A DNA stretch of 64,000 bases, from assembly GCA_014526335.1 (NCBI GenBank), contig JACTAT010000038.1, forward strand, positions 1,284,582 through 1,348,581. Reading direction: 5' to 3'. The position numbers and the translations under genes were made by a program. The notes beneath the pieces were generated by a model, which was given only the letters and a program-made list of their open reading frames with translations, was not told where the DNA came from and made no database searches. The DNA comes from Chrysaora quinquecirrha (lineage: Eukaryota > Cnidaria > Scyphozoa > Semaeostomeae > Pelagiidae). Positions 34,150-46,264 of this stretch are shown in pieces; within the stretch, counting starts at the first letter, position 1; every line of letters begins with the position of its first letter.

Positions 34150-35820
34150 TTCATGATATTGCAGAGCTGAAAATTTCTGCACTCTATCGCCCACTTTTCC
34201 ATCCGATGTATCAGTCTTGCCATGGCAAAAACTTGCCTTTCTTGCTCTTCCATGACAAAATAAATGATTGACGCTACTGAATGCGAACTGTCTCATTTCT
34301 CAGGGACACAACGTACGAAATTCTTTTCTTTACCGCTGATATTGCTCAGAGTAATAGGTTTCCCCATTTTTAACTATTCTCTGAAGGACAATAAATTTCT
34401 TTTTCTCATATGAGATGAAATGTCTCAGTCCTTGCATGACATCCAACTCAGTTGTTTTTAATTGTTTAGCCATTTTGCCAAACGATATGTAACAGTTTTT
34501 TGCTTTACTGAGTTTTCTTGGCCTAAAAAGTATTATGTATTTTGTTATTTCACTTAACAAATGGTTCGTTTTTAAATAGACAGTATTTAAATGTTCTGTT
34601 GCAAACCTTTTACTGTTGGACATGATATTTGCATTAATAAATTTGCTTCCTGACTCAGCCCTTCTTTGTCCAAAAATAGATGGAGCCTCTTTACCGTGGT
34701 GAATGCTCTTATAATCTGCAGGTAAGTACATTGGGTATTTAAACCTTCTCCAAATTTTAAGCAGTTACAGGGATACCTAAGGAAACCCGCAGAGTCGAGA
34801 TGTAGAGAATTTTTTCCTATCGACGCAAAGTAAATTTCTCAACTCTTTTGAAGTAACAAATGATTTACCTCATTGCTAGCACCCTTTTTTCCATACACGT
34901 ATTTTACTACTGGTCCATTTAAACTTTCAAACGAAAAGCACGAGTAAGCCCAGAGAGGTCCCCAATGTCGTAAGTCATGGCAAATATGAAGCAGATTGTG
35001 CACATTGAGTCCACATTTTCCTTTATGTGATTCTAAAGAGAAAGAAATCAAATTTAGCATTTTAAGTCCGCAAAATTGTGACATAAGACCCAAAGGGTCA
35101 AGTATAATCCCCTTTAGAAGACATCGTCGGGTTAAGATCATTCATAAAAAAGTGGCTTCAGCTAAAGATATGCTTGTTTTGTCAATTTCAGAGCTGAGTA
35201 GAATATGCACGCTCTTTACCAATAGTGCAAAATGGTTGAGATATTTATCTGGCAACACCCCTTTTAGACAAGGTATACTACAGAACAGGAGCCAGTTTTG
35301 GTATTCGCTTGCTAGAAAAGGAAAAATATTGTGAAAAAATCAATATGACAAAGGCACTATTGAAGTTTTTGAAGCTGAAAACAGAATCGCAATTAGAAAT
35401 TTAGTGGTAGAAATTTTCGTTTAGAATGTTTTTGTGTAGCGTTGTACCTTTCATGTTGTGTAGGTTCATTCGCAGTGACACTGGAGTTCTACTGATATAA
35501 TCAGGAGGCTTCATCATCATAAGGCGTTCATCGACAACCTTTACCTGAAAAAGAATGCATTTATAAAATGACTGTGTCTGTGCGTGTGTTCAAACTATAA
35601 AGTAAAATTGATAGTGACTTACCTTGTCACCAATAAAGTAGTCTGGATATGTTGTCACACTTCTGCTGCTTTGGCTAGCAGAATCAAACCAGAGGAGCAG
35701 CATCGTTTTCACGACACACAACAAAAGACCATGCATATGGTCAATGATTACACCGTCAACAACATCAAATTCTTTACCCAGACCAAGTAAAAGGCTTTTC
35801 GATTTTATACCATTCACCTA
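34150..35820 (-). pseudogene. EnSpm-like transposase gene, left-arm copy
   Basis: Minus-strand exons, in order: 35,817-35,622 (MNGIKSKSLLLGLGKEFDVV, VIIDHMHGLLL, ending YFIGDK|GTAAGT), a short 70-bp intron, then VVDERLMMMKPPDYISRTP, then an exon near 35,320-35,150, GLNVHNLLHICHDLRHWGPL at 35,141-34,870, and 34,731-34,330 (YEKKKFIVLQRIVKNGETYY). The order and motifs (MHG block, GPLWAYSCFSFESLNG) match metazoan EnSpm/CACTA-type transposases. In-frame breaks include a stop near 35,331. Further 3' codons extend to about 34,150. The last exon seen with the right-arm copy (52,234-52,349) has no counterpart here. Confidence 0.7.
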
Positions 35821-37638
35821 AAAGAATAAAAGAATGAGTTTGCACATTTCATCTCTAAAAGAATATGCTGTTGTAAATTCCATGGACAAGTAAAGCATGT
35901 GCACGAGATTAATGAACAGGTCATGTCATTGGGGACTGTATGGTGCTTGGATTATTTATAGCAAGAGTTTAATGATACAAAAATTTGACCAGTTCAGGCC
36001 GAGGATTCGAGAACTGATCAAACTAGAAGGACCGCAAATTGAAGATTTCATAAAATAATGGAATTAGACTGATAACATATTCAGCAATAGATAATAACAC
36101 ATCCTATGCTGAATTGTGCATTTTCGAAGTGCACAGTTTACTGTTATTTGCGTTGACTAAAAATGTATTGTGTCAAAAATGTTGTTTTTCCCAATTGTTA
36201 GTCATAAATAAAAGCATGATTGTGAAAAGTCAGTATAATTCCTATTATTTCAGAAACATGTGCACAAAATTTTATGTTCCCAATTCAAATTTCGCCTTTA
36301 TTAAGAAGGATCATATACTTTGTTCTTTCTTTTGGAACATTGTATATTGGAATAATGACCAACCAATATAATACCATTTGTCACAGTGAATACGGTTAAA
36401 ATTAAGTATTCTCAAATGCTCTCTCGGAATCCCTTAAAAACCCATCATTTGTCCGCTTCATAAGGGTTGGCACTATTACGTGGTAGATTTATGCACAGGT
36501 GTGACGTATTCCAAAATATTTGATTCGAGGCTACCTGACGACAAGTAACGAAAAGACGACTAAGGAGGATTACAGAAACCGATAATAGAGATAATATAAT
36601 AGTAAATGATTGGTAGCAGCGGCATACTCAACTTGGAGTTCAGCAAAGGAAGTGGCAACGACGACAAGGACGAATCAAGTTTGTTGATTTAAAGCCAGCA
36701 GAAAAACACACAGAAATGATGAGAAGGTAGGTCCCTTTTTAACTAAATAAATTAATACGTGCAGATCTCCTACATAAACATAAAGACTGGATGTCTCTTA
36801 TCAAACCAACAGTACACGCCATATATACCTATAGGCCAGCCCAGTACAGCAGCCTGTCTATAGCCTCTCAGCTCCCGTGCTAAGACTAACCCTTCTTCGT
36901 CTTGTCGGTAAGTCAAATATAAGATAACATACTTATGATAAATTACTAAATACTATACTGATTTTTCTTAGGCACTAAAGCCAACAAAACATTAAAAAAT
37001 GGGTTTATAATATATGAAAACATGAAATATGAATAGACTATACACATAAAAAAAGATACCTCAAGTCAATAACATTTGTTCATTCTTCACACCTACTACA
37101 TACAAAAGGCTCATCAAAAACTAAGGCAGCAGCTTGCTTCACAGTTAGTTTGATGCACCTCTGTGCCTCTGCATGATGGTACCAGTTATTGCAAATGGAA
37201 CAGTTGATCATTTCAGCTCCTGGAGTGTGCATATTACAGACACAATATATACTAATTATGTAGTGACTTCCTTTGCTGTTTCCATTTCTTCGAGAGTTGG
37301 GAAAAATCTCCATCCTCTTTTGCTCCAGGCATTTGAGAAGATGTTGTCTCATTCTGCTCTGAATCCAAGAAAAAGAGCATGGATCTGTTCCACTTGCTAA
37401 AGCCATGGCATTTGCAATACAGAACAAACCACAGTCCCAAGCTCCTATTTGACGTTGTTGAAGCACTACCTTGACCTCTAGAGAGCCATCTTCATTGCTG
37501 AAATTTTTGTAGATGTGGACAAGTTGTTTTTTAAGTGCAGTATTGAGCACTGTGGACATACTCTCGTACACAACTACCTTTCCAGACGTGGTAGCTGATG
37601 TGACCCAGTGTGATCCGATGTTGTGACACTGAATTGCT

Positions 37639-37997
37639 CAAAGAAAGCATTCACTCAGTTCTATCAACTCCTTGTATCAATCAAGTATCTTACTCAATCC
37701 CAGAAATCTGGTTGAATAACATCAAAAGTTGCACTGAACGCAATTTTGGCGCCACAAATTTTAGAAATTGAGCGCCAAAAAATTCCGTGCTTCCTCGCAG
37801 GTCCGGTTAATTTCACACCTTTCGATCCGACCCTTGCAATAAATAGGCAAGAAACCACATTTCTCATTGCCCGATGATGGGAGACGGATCTCTCCCGAAA
37901 CGTTGCCCAACTAAATATCAAAGGCTTGTCATGATAAGTGGTGACTATCATGTCAAATACAGTGTCAAAAACAGCCTTGATAAGTCCGAATATATTT
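37639..37997 (+). mobile_element. 5'-truncated Penelope-like element inserted in the MULE protease exon
   Basis: These 359 bp match the 3' part of the Penelope insertion at 53.6-53.98 kb (same strand). They are flanked by the 11-bp direct repeat ACTGAATTGCT at 37,628-37,638 and 37,998-38,008. The minus-strand MULE frame reads up to the repeat on both sides (EIQQAIQ before, GSHWVTSATTSG after), so the insertion split that exon. It carries the stem-loop CGATGA-GGGAGA...TCTCCC-GAAAC near 37,872-37,902. Confidence 0.9.
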
Positions 37998-39377
37998 ACT
38001 GAATTGCTTGCTGAATTTCTTGAGCTACTGGTATCTTGTTGTAATGTGTAATGGCTGTTATTGAATTGAAGCCACCAACGTCTGGACAATGCTGTTGAAT
38101 AAGACACTGGGCAGCATCTATGTGATTATCTGTCAGCCACCCAAGCTTATTTCATAAAATTTCTTGGTCACTTAATGACAAACTGACTTTTTCAATTGTA
38201 ACCCAAACATCATCTTGAAGATTTAGATCTTGGTAGTTGTCTACACTAATAACTTCATGCTGTTTCTTGCTTCCAAGTTTCATTCCACTGGTAAGCGTTT
38301 TTTGCTTGTCAAAAATATTCAATTTCATCTTCCTTTGCTCTGCTGCTGTTCCCATCCGTTTCTGAAACCAGCTCTTTTTCTTTCTTTTAAGCAGCTGCTG
38401 AGATGAGAACCTTTGATATCGGTATTTGGATTTCAGCAGTGATTTCTTTGGTGACAAAGATTTGTCTTTGAGAGGCAGGTTATTTTCTTTGGGGTCTGTC
38501 TCCTGGTGGAAACCAAAATTCCTTTAATTTTATCAAGAGCTGTGCACAAAACAGCATGATCCTTTACCACATAGAGTTCATTGTGTAAGTTCTTTAATAC
38601 TTCGATGCATTCCCTCCTTGCTCCTTACATTTCGCTTTCTTGTTTTCAGTTGCACTGGAGGCAGATTAAAAGAATCATCAGGAATATCATTGGGCAGATC
38701 ATCAGGGAAACCATCATTCATGTCTTCTCTCTTGGTTGTATTGGTCTCTTTCTCGTTGGTTTGCTCCAATGGTTTCTCAACCCTGCCACTTGGTTCTTGC
38801 AAAATAACTGAATCTAAGGTGAAAAGTGGGTGATTGCCAAAGCTTGAACCCAGTGACTCCCAACCAAGGTCTTCTTGCTGCATAACTGCACAGATATGCT
38901 TACAAGGAAGTTTCTTACACTTGTAATCTGTACATTGGCATGATGGAAGAGAGGTTTCTGAGCCAAGCCATACCTGATATTTTTCTGGCCCACTGAAAAC
39001 AGTAAACAGTCTTGGTGACAATTTTTTGATGTTCCTCAGACTGGCAGCAGAGTCAATCCTCTTCATGATATGCATCACCAAAGTCTTAGGTCTGTTGTGC
39101 AGATACTCAGGTACACACTTGTTATACCTTTTGTATTCTTGACTGCATTTGATGTTAAGTTCCTTGTACCTGAAATTCAAGAGAATATGATGAACAAATT
39201 GTCAAAATGTCATTTACATACTTGCACACATTGAGCAAATGATTACATACATACATGAGGTCAATGAAAATGGTATTTGGCTCCAGGTTCCAATTCCATC
39301 TATTTTGGTATGGCACTTGTGGAGAAATCTTTCCTAGTGTTTTATATATATACTTCCATTCAGCTCATATCTATATA

Positions 39378-39925
39378 CAGTTGACATCCGCTATCTCGAA
39401 CTCTCAAGGGAAAATGGAATTTGTTCGAGATAGCGAATGTTCGAAATAACGGATGCCCCATAGGATTATAAAAAATTATAGTCAGAAAAGGAACCCCTAT
39501 TAACAGGCAGGGCAACTGATCCCAAATTTCATCAAACAAGTCTGGTATTTTTTACATAGGAGTCAAAGCTCATCTGCTTTCATCCCTACTATTGGTGAAA
39601 TTGAGATAATGGCGATGCAGCACATCTCAAAACAGAACAGCTTCATCTATTGTATACTTGGGCAGCATTTCACTTAGCTGCTTCCATTTCTGCTCCGCTA
39701 GGCGAACTTATACAGAAAATTTGGCAGAGTTCGAGATAAAGAGCAGGTTTTCCTCCATGGGAAATCGAAAATGGTTCGAGACAGCGAATGTTTGAGATAA
39801 CGGGGTTCGAGATAGCGGATGATTTTTCCATAAAAACCCTCATACCAAAACGAGGGGAAATGGAAAATCGTTCGAGATAGCGAATGTTCGAGATAGCGGG
39901 CAGTTGAGATAGCGGATGCCAACTG
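39378..39925. mobile_element. 548-bp pogo/Tigger-like MITE with TA duplication
   Basis: It starts CAGTTGACATCCGCTATCTC and ends with the inverted ATAGCGGATGCCAACTG, with TA on both sides (39,376 and 39,926). GTTCGAGATAGCG-type words recur near both ends (39,401-39,450 and 39,774-39,915), giving subterminal repeats. It lies in an intron of the MULE gene. The assignment to the pogo branch of Tc1/mariner is based on end sequence and TA target. Confidence 0.75.
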
Positions 39926-41185
39926 TATATAATATATCCTTTCAAATTGGTTATTTCGGTGATAAAAAATTGCGACGATCTTGGCAAAGATCCGTTCCCG
40001 AGAATAAACGTTTTGAAATTCGTATTTTAGAATGTTACAGACCATTTATTTTGGCGAAATTTTGACCAAAATCGCAGAAAGGCGAAATGTATTCCCTTGA
40101 AAGTTTCTTTGCTTAAAGTGCATATGATTTTTCAAGTATGCATACTTACTTCTTGTAACTGTCTGGCAAAAATTGCTTCAGGAGAATTTCAACAAGGTCT
40201 GACATTGAACTGTTTCGTCGGCTCTCCAAATAAGAGTGCTTGAGGCAATTATTTTGACGTTCTATGCCATTATTTGTGTAGATAGCTACTCTAAGCGATT
40301 CATCACGGTAGAAATGCACCCACTTCTGTTGAAAAAATATAACTTTATTCAGAAATGCCTTATCCATTTATGTTTATCTTAACATTTCTCTGTTTTAGGA
40401 GCTCTTCCTAAAGATTGAATGGGTGTTTTGGGGGAAAGCAGCCAGGGCTTTAACCTATTCCAATAAAATGAGATTAAATACATTTCCTACAGCTGTTGAT
40501 TAATAATCTCGATGATACAATAAAGCTGCTGTGTTTCTAGAGCTATTTCCGGAAAGAATGTAAAAACTAAGCTTAGTCTTCTGTGAACTTGGTATTGGTT
40601 ACTGACTATGGTTCATTCATCAAAATGTGCTAATTGTTGCTAGATTGCTTTACATAGAAAAGAGTTCTGTTGTCAGCTTATTCCGCCTTTCCATGTAAAG
40701 CTAACTTTTGTGAAGAGGTACTGGCTTACCGCTAGATGCAGGCCCCAGAATTCATCATAGTACTTCTGTAGCTGTTCTGAGTTTTTCCATGGCTCACTTT
40801 CTCTTAGGGCTTGGATATTTTTCTCCAGCATTTGCTTATTTACGCTTTTGGCAATGTTACGCAAATAGCCAAGAACCTCTCCTTTCTCTACTGATACGCC
40901 ATGACTTGTCTTAGACAGCCACTCGTTCCACGCTTTTTCGCGATGAAAATCGCATACATGAATGTGTGTTCCTTGAAAATAAAGAAATTGCATTCACTTG
41001 TATGAAGATCAATGAATTAGCCTTGCTAAGCAAAATTTATCTCGTCTAAAAGGTTTATTGGGATTCCATTTCTAACAAAAAGATTTCCTTGTCAAGGATG
41101 GTTTTCTACATCACATTAGTGTCAGGGGCTTTTTAACTCTCGTCATGTATACTGAGGTCTGTGTTGAGGTTCAATCTATGAATTA

Positions 41186-41256
41186 ACACAACTCGTTACA
41201 CAAGTCGTTGTCACGATTCGTTGTCCCAATTCGTTGTCATAAGTCGTTGCAAAATT
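41186..41256. repeat. Short ~15-bp tandem repeat
   Basis: CGTTGTCACGATT, CGTTGTCCCAATT, CGTTGTCATAAGT and related units are repeated about four times, in an intron of the MULE gene. Confidence 0.7.
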
Positions 41257-44200
41257 AAAGGAAAATTTTGTTTCACGCAACACAATATAGCTTGGACCGC
41301 TAAATGAAAGTTGCAAAAAGTTACTAAATAATTTTGATTGAGATAAGTATTTATGGTGCTGATGATTTATTTATTTCTTTGTTTATTATATTGTTACATT
41401 ATAGTATAATATTATTTAATATAATATTCAATGAACTGAAATTGAATTATATTCCCAATTAAGTTTTATTGGCTTTATAAAACTGATAATTTTAAGAAGA
41501 CAATTCATTTGTAGTGTAAATATGCCGAAAAAACTTACTTGGGAAACATTGCTCTATCGCCCCAATTTCTGCTAGAGAGAAATCAACCATCATGTTTTTT
41601 GGACTCCATAACACATTTTCTTGTTTGATGATACTTAGTACTTCTGAGAGGGACTCTTTATCTTCGTTTTCAGGTATGAATACTGCTACAACAACATACG
41701 CAACGTTTGATCGAACACAGAGAAAAAACAGAGGCAAGGCATACTGGTGTGAAAAGCACATTAAAAAACATTATAATGTGACTATCTTGATGTTCTTTAT
41801 CTTATTTTGCTCACGTGTTTTTGTATCGTAAGTATATGATGTACTCACCTGCAAGTTCTGTAGGTGGCATCCATTAAACACATCTCCTGCCCATATAATA
41901 GCAACAAGCATTTCATCCATGTAGACTGATAAAGGAACAAAAATTTGCCACTATTGTCACTATTTTGATTTGAAGGCTAAAAGAGATGAAAATAGTCATA
42001 GATAAGCTTGCGACGAATAGCGTAAACATTTCACTGCATATGTGCAAGTTTTTGTATGTGTTGTACTAATTGTTGTTTAAAACACAGTAGCAATCTTGCT
42101 TCACTTTATTGACTGGTGCATTTCGATGGGCATCTGTGTATGAATTCACCCTTAGTAAATGGTTTCAGTCTGTTTCTGATTTTTGTACTGTAGAGAGTTT
42201 CAGATGGGAAAGGTTTTAAGTACCCCGAGTAAAGTTTTAAGTTGGTTCTAAGTTTAAAGTTGCAATGTTTCCACGTTCATCGCAATTTTGAAGTATGGTA
42301 CTTCTCAAAAACTATTTATAGATAAGTATAAAAAGCAATAAGTTTTACTTGCTAGACTCGTTGCTTTTAATAGACTCGTGCTCTATTGGAAACAAATTTA
42401 TTGCATAAAAATGTGTGCAGCCAAACTTGTCGCAACGTACATTTTGAAGTAGTCACGAAGTAAAAGGAAAAAGAATCTTACTCTATAGAATATAAAATCC
42501 GATGGATTCGTCGCTTTCCATTCAGTATTTATCTGGTCATCTGGAGCCTTTCTTTGGCCAGTCCGAGATGCATTGAGGATGTTCCTTATGTCACTGTCTG
42601 TTGGATGGTAGCGTCTGCTGGAAAGGGGTGGTGGCTGGTCTGCACGAAAAAGCTCATTCTCTACAAAATTGTTCAAATGCCTTCGTACTTCGGCTACGGT
42701 TCGAACACCTGTACGATCCATTTCTTTTATCTTTTCCACAATAACGGGATCCAACGGTTCTCTGAGAAGTGCACGCTGCAATAATAATGATATCGTTTAA
42801 TTTTAACGTTTCATATTAAATTTTTGTTGTAATGGTAATTTTTGTGTTATTGAAAAATAGCGTATGAAAGTATGTGATACCTCTCCTTGTGTAGCATGAA
42901 AAGGATGGCTGCTGTCAGGAGGGAGCCTCAAAATATATTGTTATTCAACATTGATTTCTTTCCCTGACTCCAGATCTTTCTTGAATTGTGAAACGGCAGC
43001 TTCCATTCTCCTTCTTGGCTTTTTTCCATTGGCAACAACATCTACCTGAAATTGAAAATGAAAGAAAGTTAATAATGAAGCTTTTTTCTTTGCAAACAAC
43101 GTATAACGTTTTTCTCAGAATGTTGAAAGTAGTTTGAAAAGACAAACGCTTTAAGTAGTTTCAAAAAATTCATGCGAAACTCTATGGTAGGACACTAAAT
43201 ATTAAGGACAATACGAAACACATATGTTGCCGCTAATTTGTAACAACAACCATGTGGGTCCGGCACCTTACCTTGTAAGTTGGCAATTTCAATATCCTGG
43301 ACATGAAGATTTTGGTTGGGCAACCTTGCTTTTTTGATGACTGCACCAGCGAACGCCTTCTCCTGAACGTGTGGTCATGATCCTATGACAGTAATTGAGG
43401 CACAATATTAGCTAAATGCTCTACGGCTACGTGAGTCTTTGAGTCTTTCTCTAGCTTGTCAAAGCTTAGAAAAGGTGTAACGACAATACCTCTTTTTCGT
43501 CCAATATTTTTTGTCTCTTCTCGTTGAAATTCTTGTCAATATCTTTGCCTTGGTGGCATTGGTAGTAGAGTAAGCCAGCAGATATAAATGGTGTACCGTT
43601 AAATGGAATGGATATTCCTTCCTGTGTTTCGTTGCTCCATTGTCAAATACGTTTTTTAGATTTTGCGACTGCTACAATCTCTGAAGAAGGTTGTCCTTAA
43701 AGAAAGAAACAATCAATTCTTAAACTAACAGCAGTTGTTCTATTCTGGCCGATGTTTTTTTCTGAAAGGGATGCAGTGGCGTAGCGATATAGGTATGGGG
43801 GGCAGGGGCGGTCGCCCTCTCACAAATGTACCTTTTGTGGGAAACTTTCCAAGAGCTTACTATGTTTTTTGTTGTTCAGATCACAATCCCAAATACCTCA
43901 TTATGGTCACGCTCACACAGACACACCTCTTTATCGAAAATTTTTGGGCTTTGTCGTTCTAATGAAAATTTGTAGCTAGGCTACTTGGAGGGAGATGATT
44001 GTGTTCTACTTTTTGTAGCGCTAAGACTACTGACTCTGTATCTGAGAGTGGTAAGACTCTCTGTAGTAGTAAGACTCTTTGAGGGGGTAAGGTATTGGAG
44101 TCTAGTATTGGTAGAGGACTTATGGTACAGTAATTCAACATGAATAAATTTCGATATCTTAGTTCTTTGTAATACAAGTTTCAAAAAATTGTTTGTTGGT

Positions 44201-44513
44201 ATCTAACTCACCAAACAAGGCATCTGTATTGTAGCATCGCCATCCGCTATGCGTTTCTCTTTTGTACTCTTCAAAAGCGGCCAGTAAATCCTCTTTCGTA
44301 TGAAATACCTGATTTGTGCTCATGTCTTGAAATACCTTCAAACCTTAAAGTAGCTAAATTACTGTATACGACCGTTTATACAAACTGATTAGATGTTTAT
44401 GGCATCATATTCGTCTTTGAGCATGATTGGCAAGAATGAAACGAGTGAGCCAGGCTGAGCTTTGATTGTCTTCGACACATATGAGTGGAGTGGCCCCTTC
44501 AAACCTTGTTGCT

Positions 44514-44753
44514 TATAACGTTGAAGGTATTTTTATTTCTGACGTGTCGGTATCTATAATGATGTGCGATATTGTGTAAGGTTATTGCATTATGACTATG
44601 ATACCCATTTTACGTAGTGATGTTGACGTAAAGAAGGGTTATGCAATCACTACGTAAAATCGGTATCATAGTCATAATGCAATAACCTTACACAATATCA
44701 CACGTCGTTATAGATACCGACACGTCAGAAATAATAATACCTTCAACGTTATA
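44514..44753. mobile_element. 240-bp near-perfect palindrome (MITE)
   Basis: Arms of about 108 bp run from TATAACGTTGAAGG (44,514) to ACGTAGTGAT, and invert to ATCACTACGT...CCTTCAACGTTATA (44,753), around a spacer of about 24 bp. Arm identity is high with a few substitutions, suggesting recent origin. It lies between the MULE first exon and the right palindrome arm, with no counterpart in the left arm. Confidence 0.8.
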
Positions 44754-46264
44754 CTACCTTTAACGTTATTACGCAAATCTACTGATTATGCGTAATTTGC
44801 TGCTAACCACCATTAACCATAGGTACTCTATGGGAACAGAAAGGTTTTTTAATGTTTTGTTGGCTTTAGTGCCTAAGAAAAATCAGTATAGTATTTAGTA
44901 ATTTATCATAAGTATGTTATCTTATATTTGACTTACCAACAAGACGAAGCAGGGTTAGTCTTAGCACAGGAGCTGAGAGGCTATAGTCTTTATGAGAGTC
45001 TTTATGTTTATGTAGGAGATCTGCACGTATTAATTTATTTAGTTAAAAAGGGACCTACCTTCTGATCATTTCTGTGTGTTTTTCTGCTGGCTTTAAATCA
45101 ACAAACTTGATTCGTCCTTGTCGTCGTTGCCACTTCCTTTGCTGAACTCCAAGTTGAGTATGCGGCTGCTACCAATCATTTACTATTATATTATCTCTAT
45201 TATCGGTTTCTGTAATCCTCCTTAGTCATCTTTTCGTTACTTGTCGTCAGGTAGCCTCGAATCAAATATTTTGGAATACGTCACACCTGTGCATAAATCT
45301 ACCACGTAATAGTGCCAACCCTTATGAAGCGGACAAATGATGGTTTTTAAGGGATTCCGAGAGAGCATTTGAGAATACTTAATTTTAACCGTATTCACTG
45401 TGACAAATGGTATTATATTGGTTGGTCATTATTCCAATATACAATGTTCCAAAAAGAAAGAACAAAGTATATGATCCTTCTTAATAAAGGCGAAATTTGA
45501 ATTGGGAACATAAAATTTTGTGCACATGTTTCTGAAATAATAGGAATTATACAGACTTTTCACAATCATGCTTTTATTTATGACTAACAATTGGGAAAAA
45601 CAACATTTTTGACACAATACATTTTTAGTCAACGCAAATAACAGTAAACTGTGCACTTCGAAAATGCACAATTCAGCATAGGATGTGTTATTATCTATTG
45701 CTGAATATGTTATCAGTCTAATTCCATCATTTTATGAAACCTTCAATTTGCGGTCCTTCTAGTTTGATCAGTTCTCGAATCCTCGGCCTGAACTGGTCAA
45801 ATTTTTGTATCATTAAACTCTTGCTATAAATAATCCAAGCACCATACAGTCCCCAGTGACATGACCTGTTCATTAATCTCGTGCACATGCTTTACTTGTC
45901 CATGGAATTTACAACAGCATATTCTTTTAGAGATGAAATGTGCAAACTCATTCTTTTATTCTTTTAGGTGAATGGTATAAAATCGAAAAGCCTTTTACTT
46001 GGTCTGGGTAAAGAATTTGATGTTGTTGACGGTGTAATCATTGACTATATGCATGGTATTTTGTTGTGTGTCGTGAAAACGATGCTGCTCCTCTGGTTTG
46101 ATTCTGCTAGCCACAGCAGCAGAAGTGTGACAACATATCCAGACTACTTTATTGGTGACAAGGTAAGTCACTATTAATTTTACTTCATAGTTTGAACACA
46201 CGCACAGACACACACAGACACACACATGTACAACCACCTGTTTAAACTTTCTTCAATTTTGTAG

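Larger units (their letters stand above)
33429..36999. repeat. Left arm of an 18.6-kb imperfect palindrome
   Basis: This 3.6-kb segment is the reverse complement of 44,845-52,017. Paired coordinates sum to about 85,445 in the outer part (33.4-35.5 kb against 49.9-52.0 kb) and to about 81,785 further in (35.6-36.4 kb against 45.4-46.2 kb). The step of about 3.66 kb is extra DNA in the right arm. Scattered substitutions and indels, plus an extra 59 bp in the left arm near 36.8 kb, show the arms are not identical. The arm carries a minus-strand EnSpm-like gene and a MITE. Confidence 0.95.
37080..44341 (-). pseudogene. Multi-exon MULE transposase with SWIM finger, Ulp1-like protease and PHD-like finger
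   Basis: Minus-strand exons, 5' to 3': 44,341-44,159 (EDLLAAFEEYKRETHSGWRC); 43,694-43,490 (IPFNGTPFISAGLLYYQCHQ); 43,380-43,271 (KKQGCPTKIFMSRILKLPTY); 43,045-42,881; 42,775-42,482 (RYHPTDSDIRNILNAS). The MULE core follows at 41.95-40.15 kb, with LMDATYRTC (first D), MMVDFSLAEIGAIEQ (second D), HVCDFHREKAWNEWL and NNGIERQNN (acidic residue). The SWIM finger CQCTDYKCKKLPCKHICAV is near 38,930. The last exon has WDCGLFCIANAMALAS (C48 catalytic Cys) and a Cys/His finger ending FVCSRCEE. Breaks: an in-frame stop near 42,950, an in-frame stop near 38,150, and a Penelope insertion at 37,639. MULE transposases cut and move DNA; the protease may act on SUMO-like tags (inference). Confidence 0.8.
36471..45314. 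other. CACTA...TAGTG-bounded inner part of the palindrome
   Basis: CACTATTACGTGGTAGATTT starts at 36,471 and its inverted copy ends at 45,314, enclosing 8.84 kb that contains the MULE gene. CACTA is the canonical EnSpm terminus, but the inverted repeat continues outward past both ends, so no target duplication can be read. A third copy of the same motif lies at 33,351. Whether these are true transposon ends or an internal repeat is unresolved. Confidence 0.4.
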
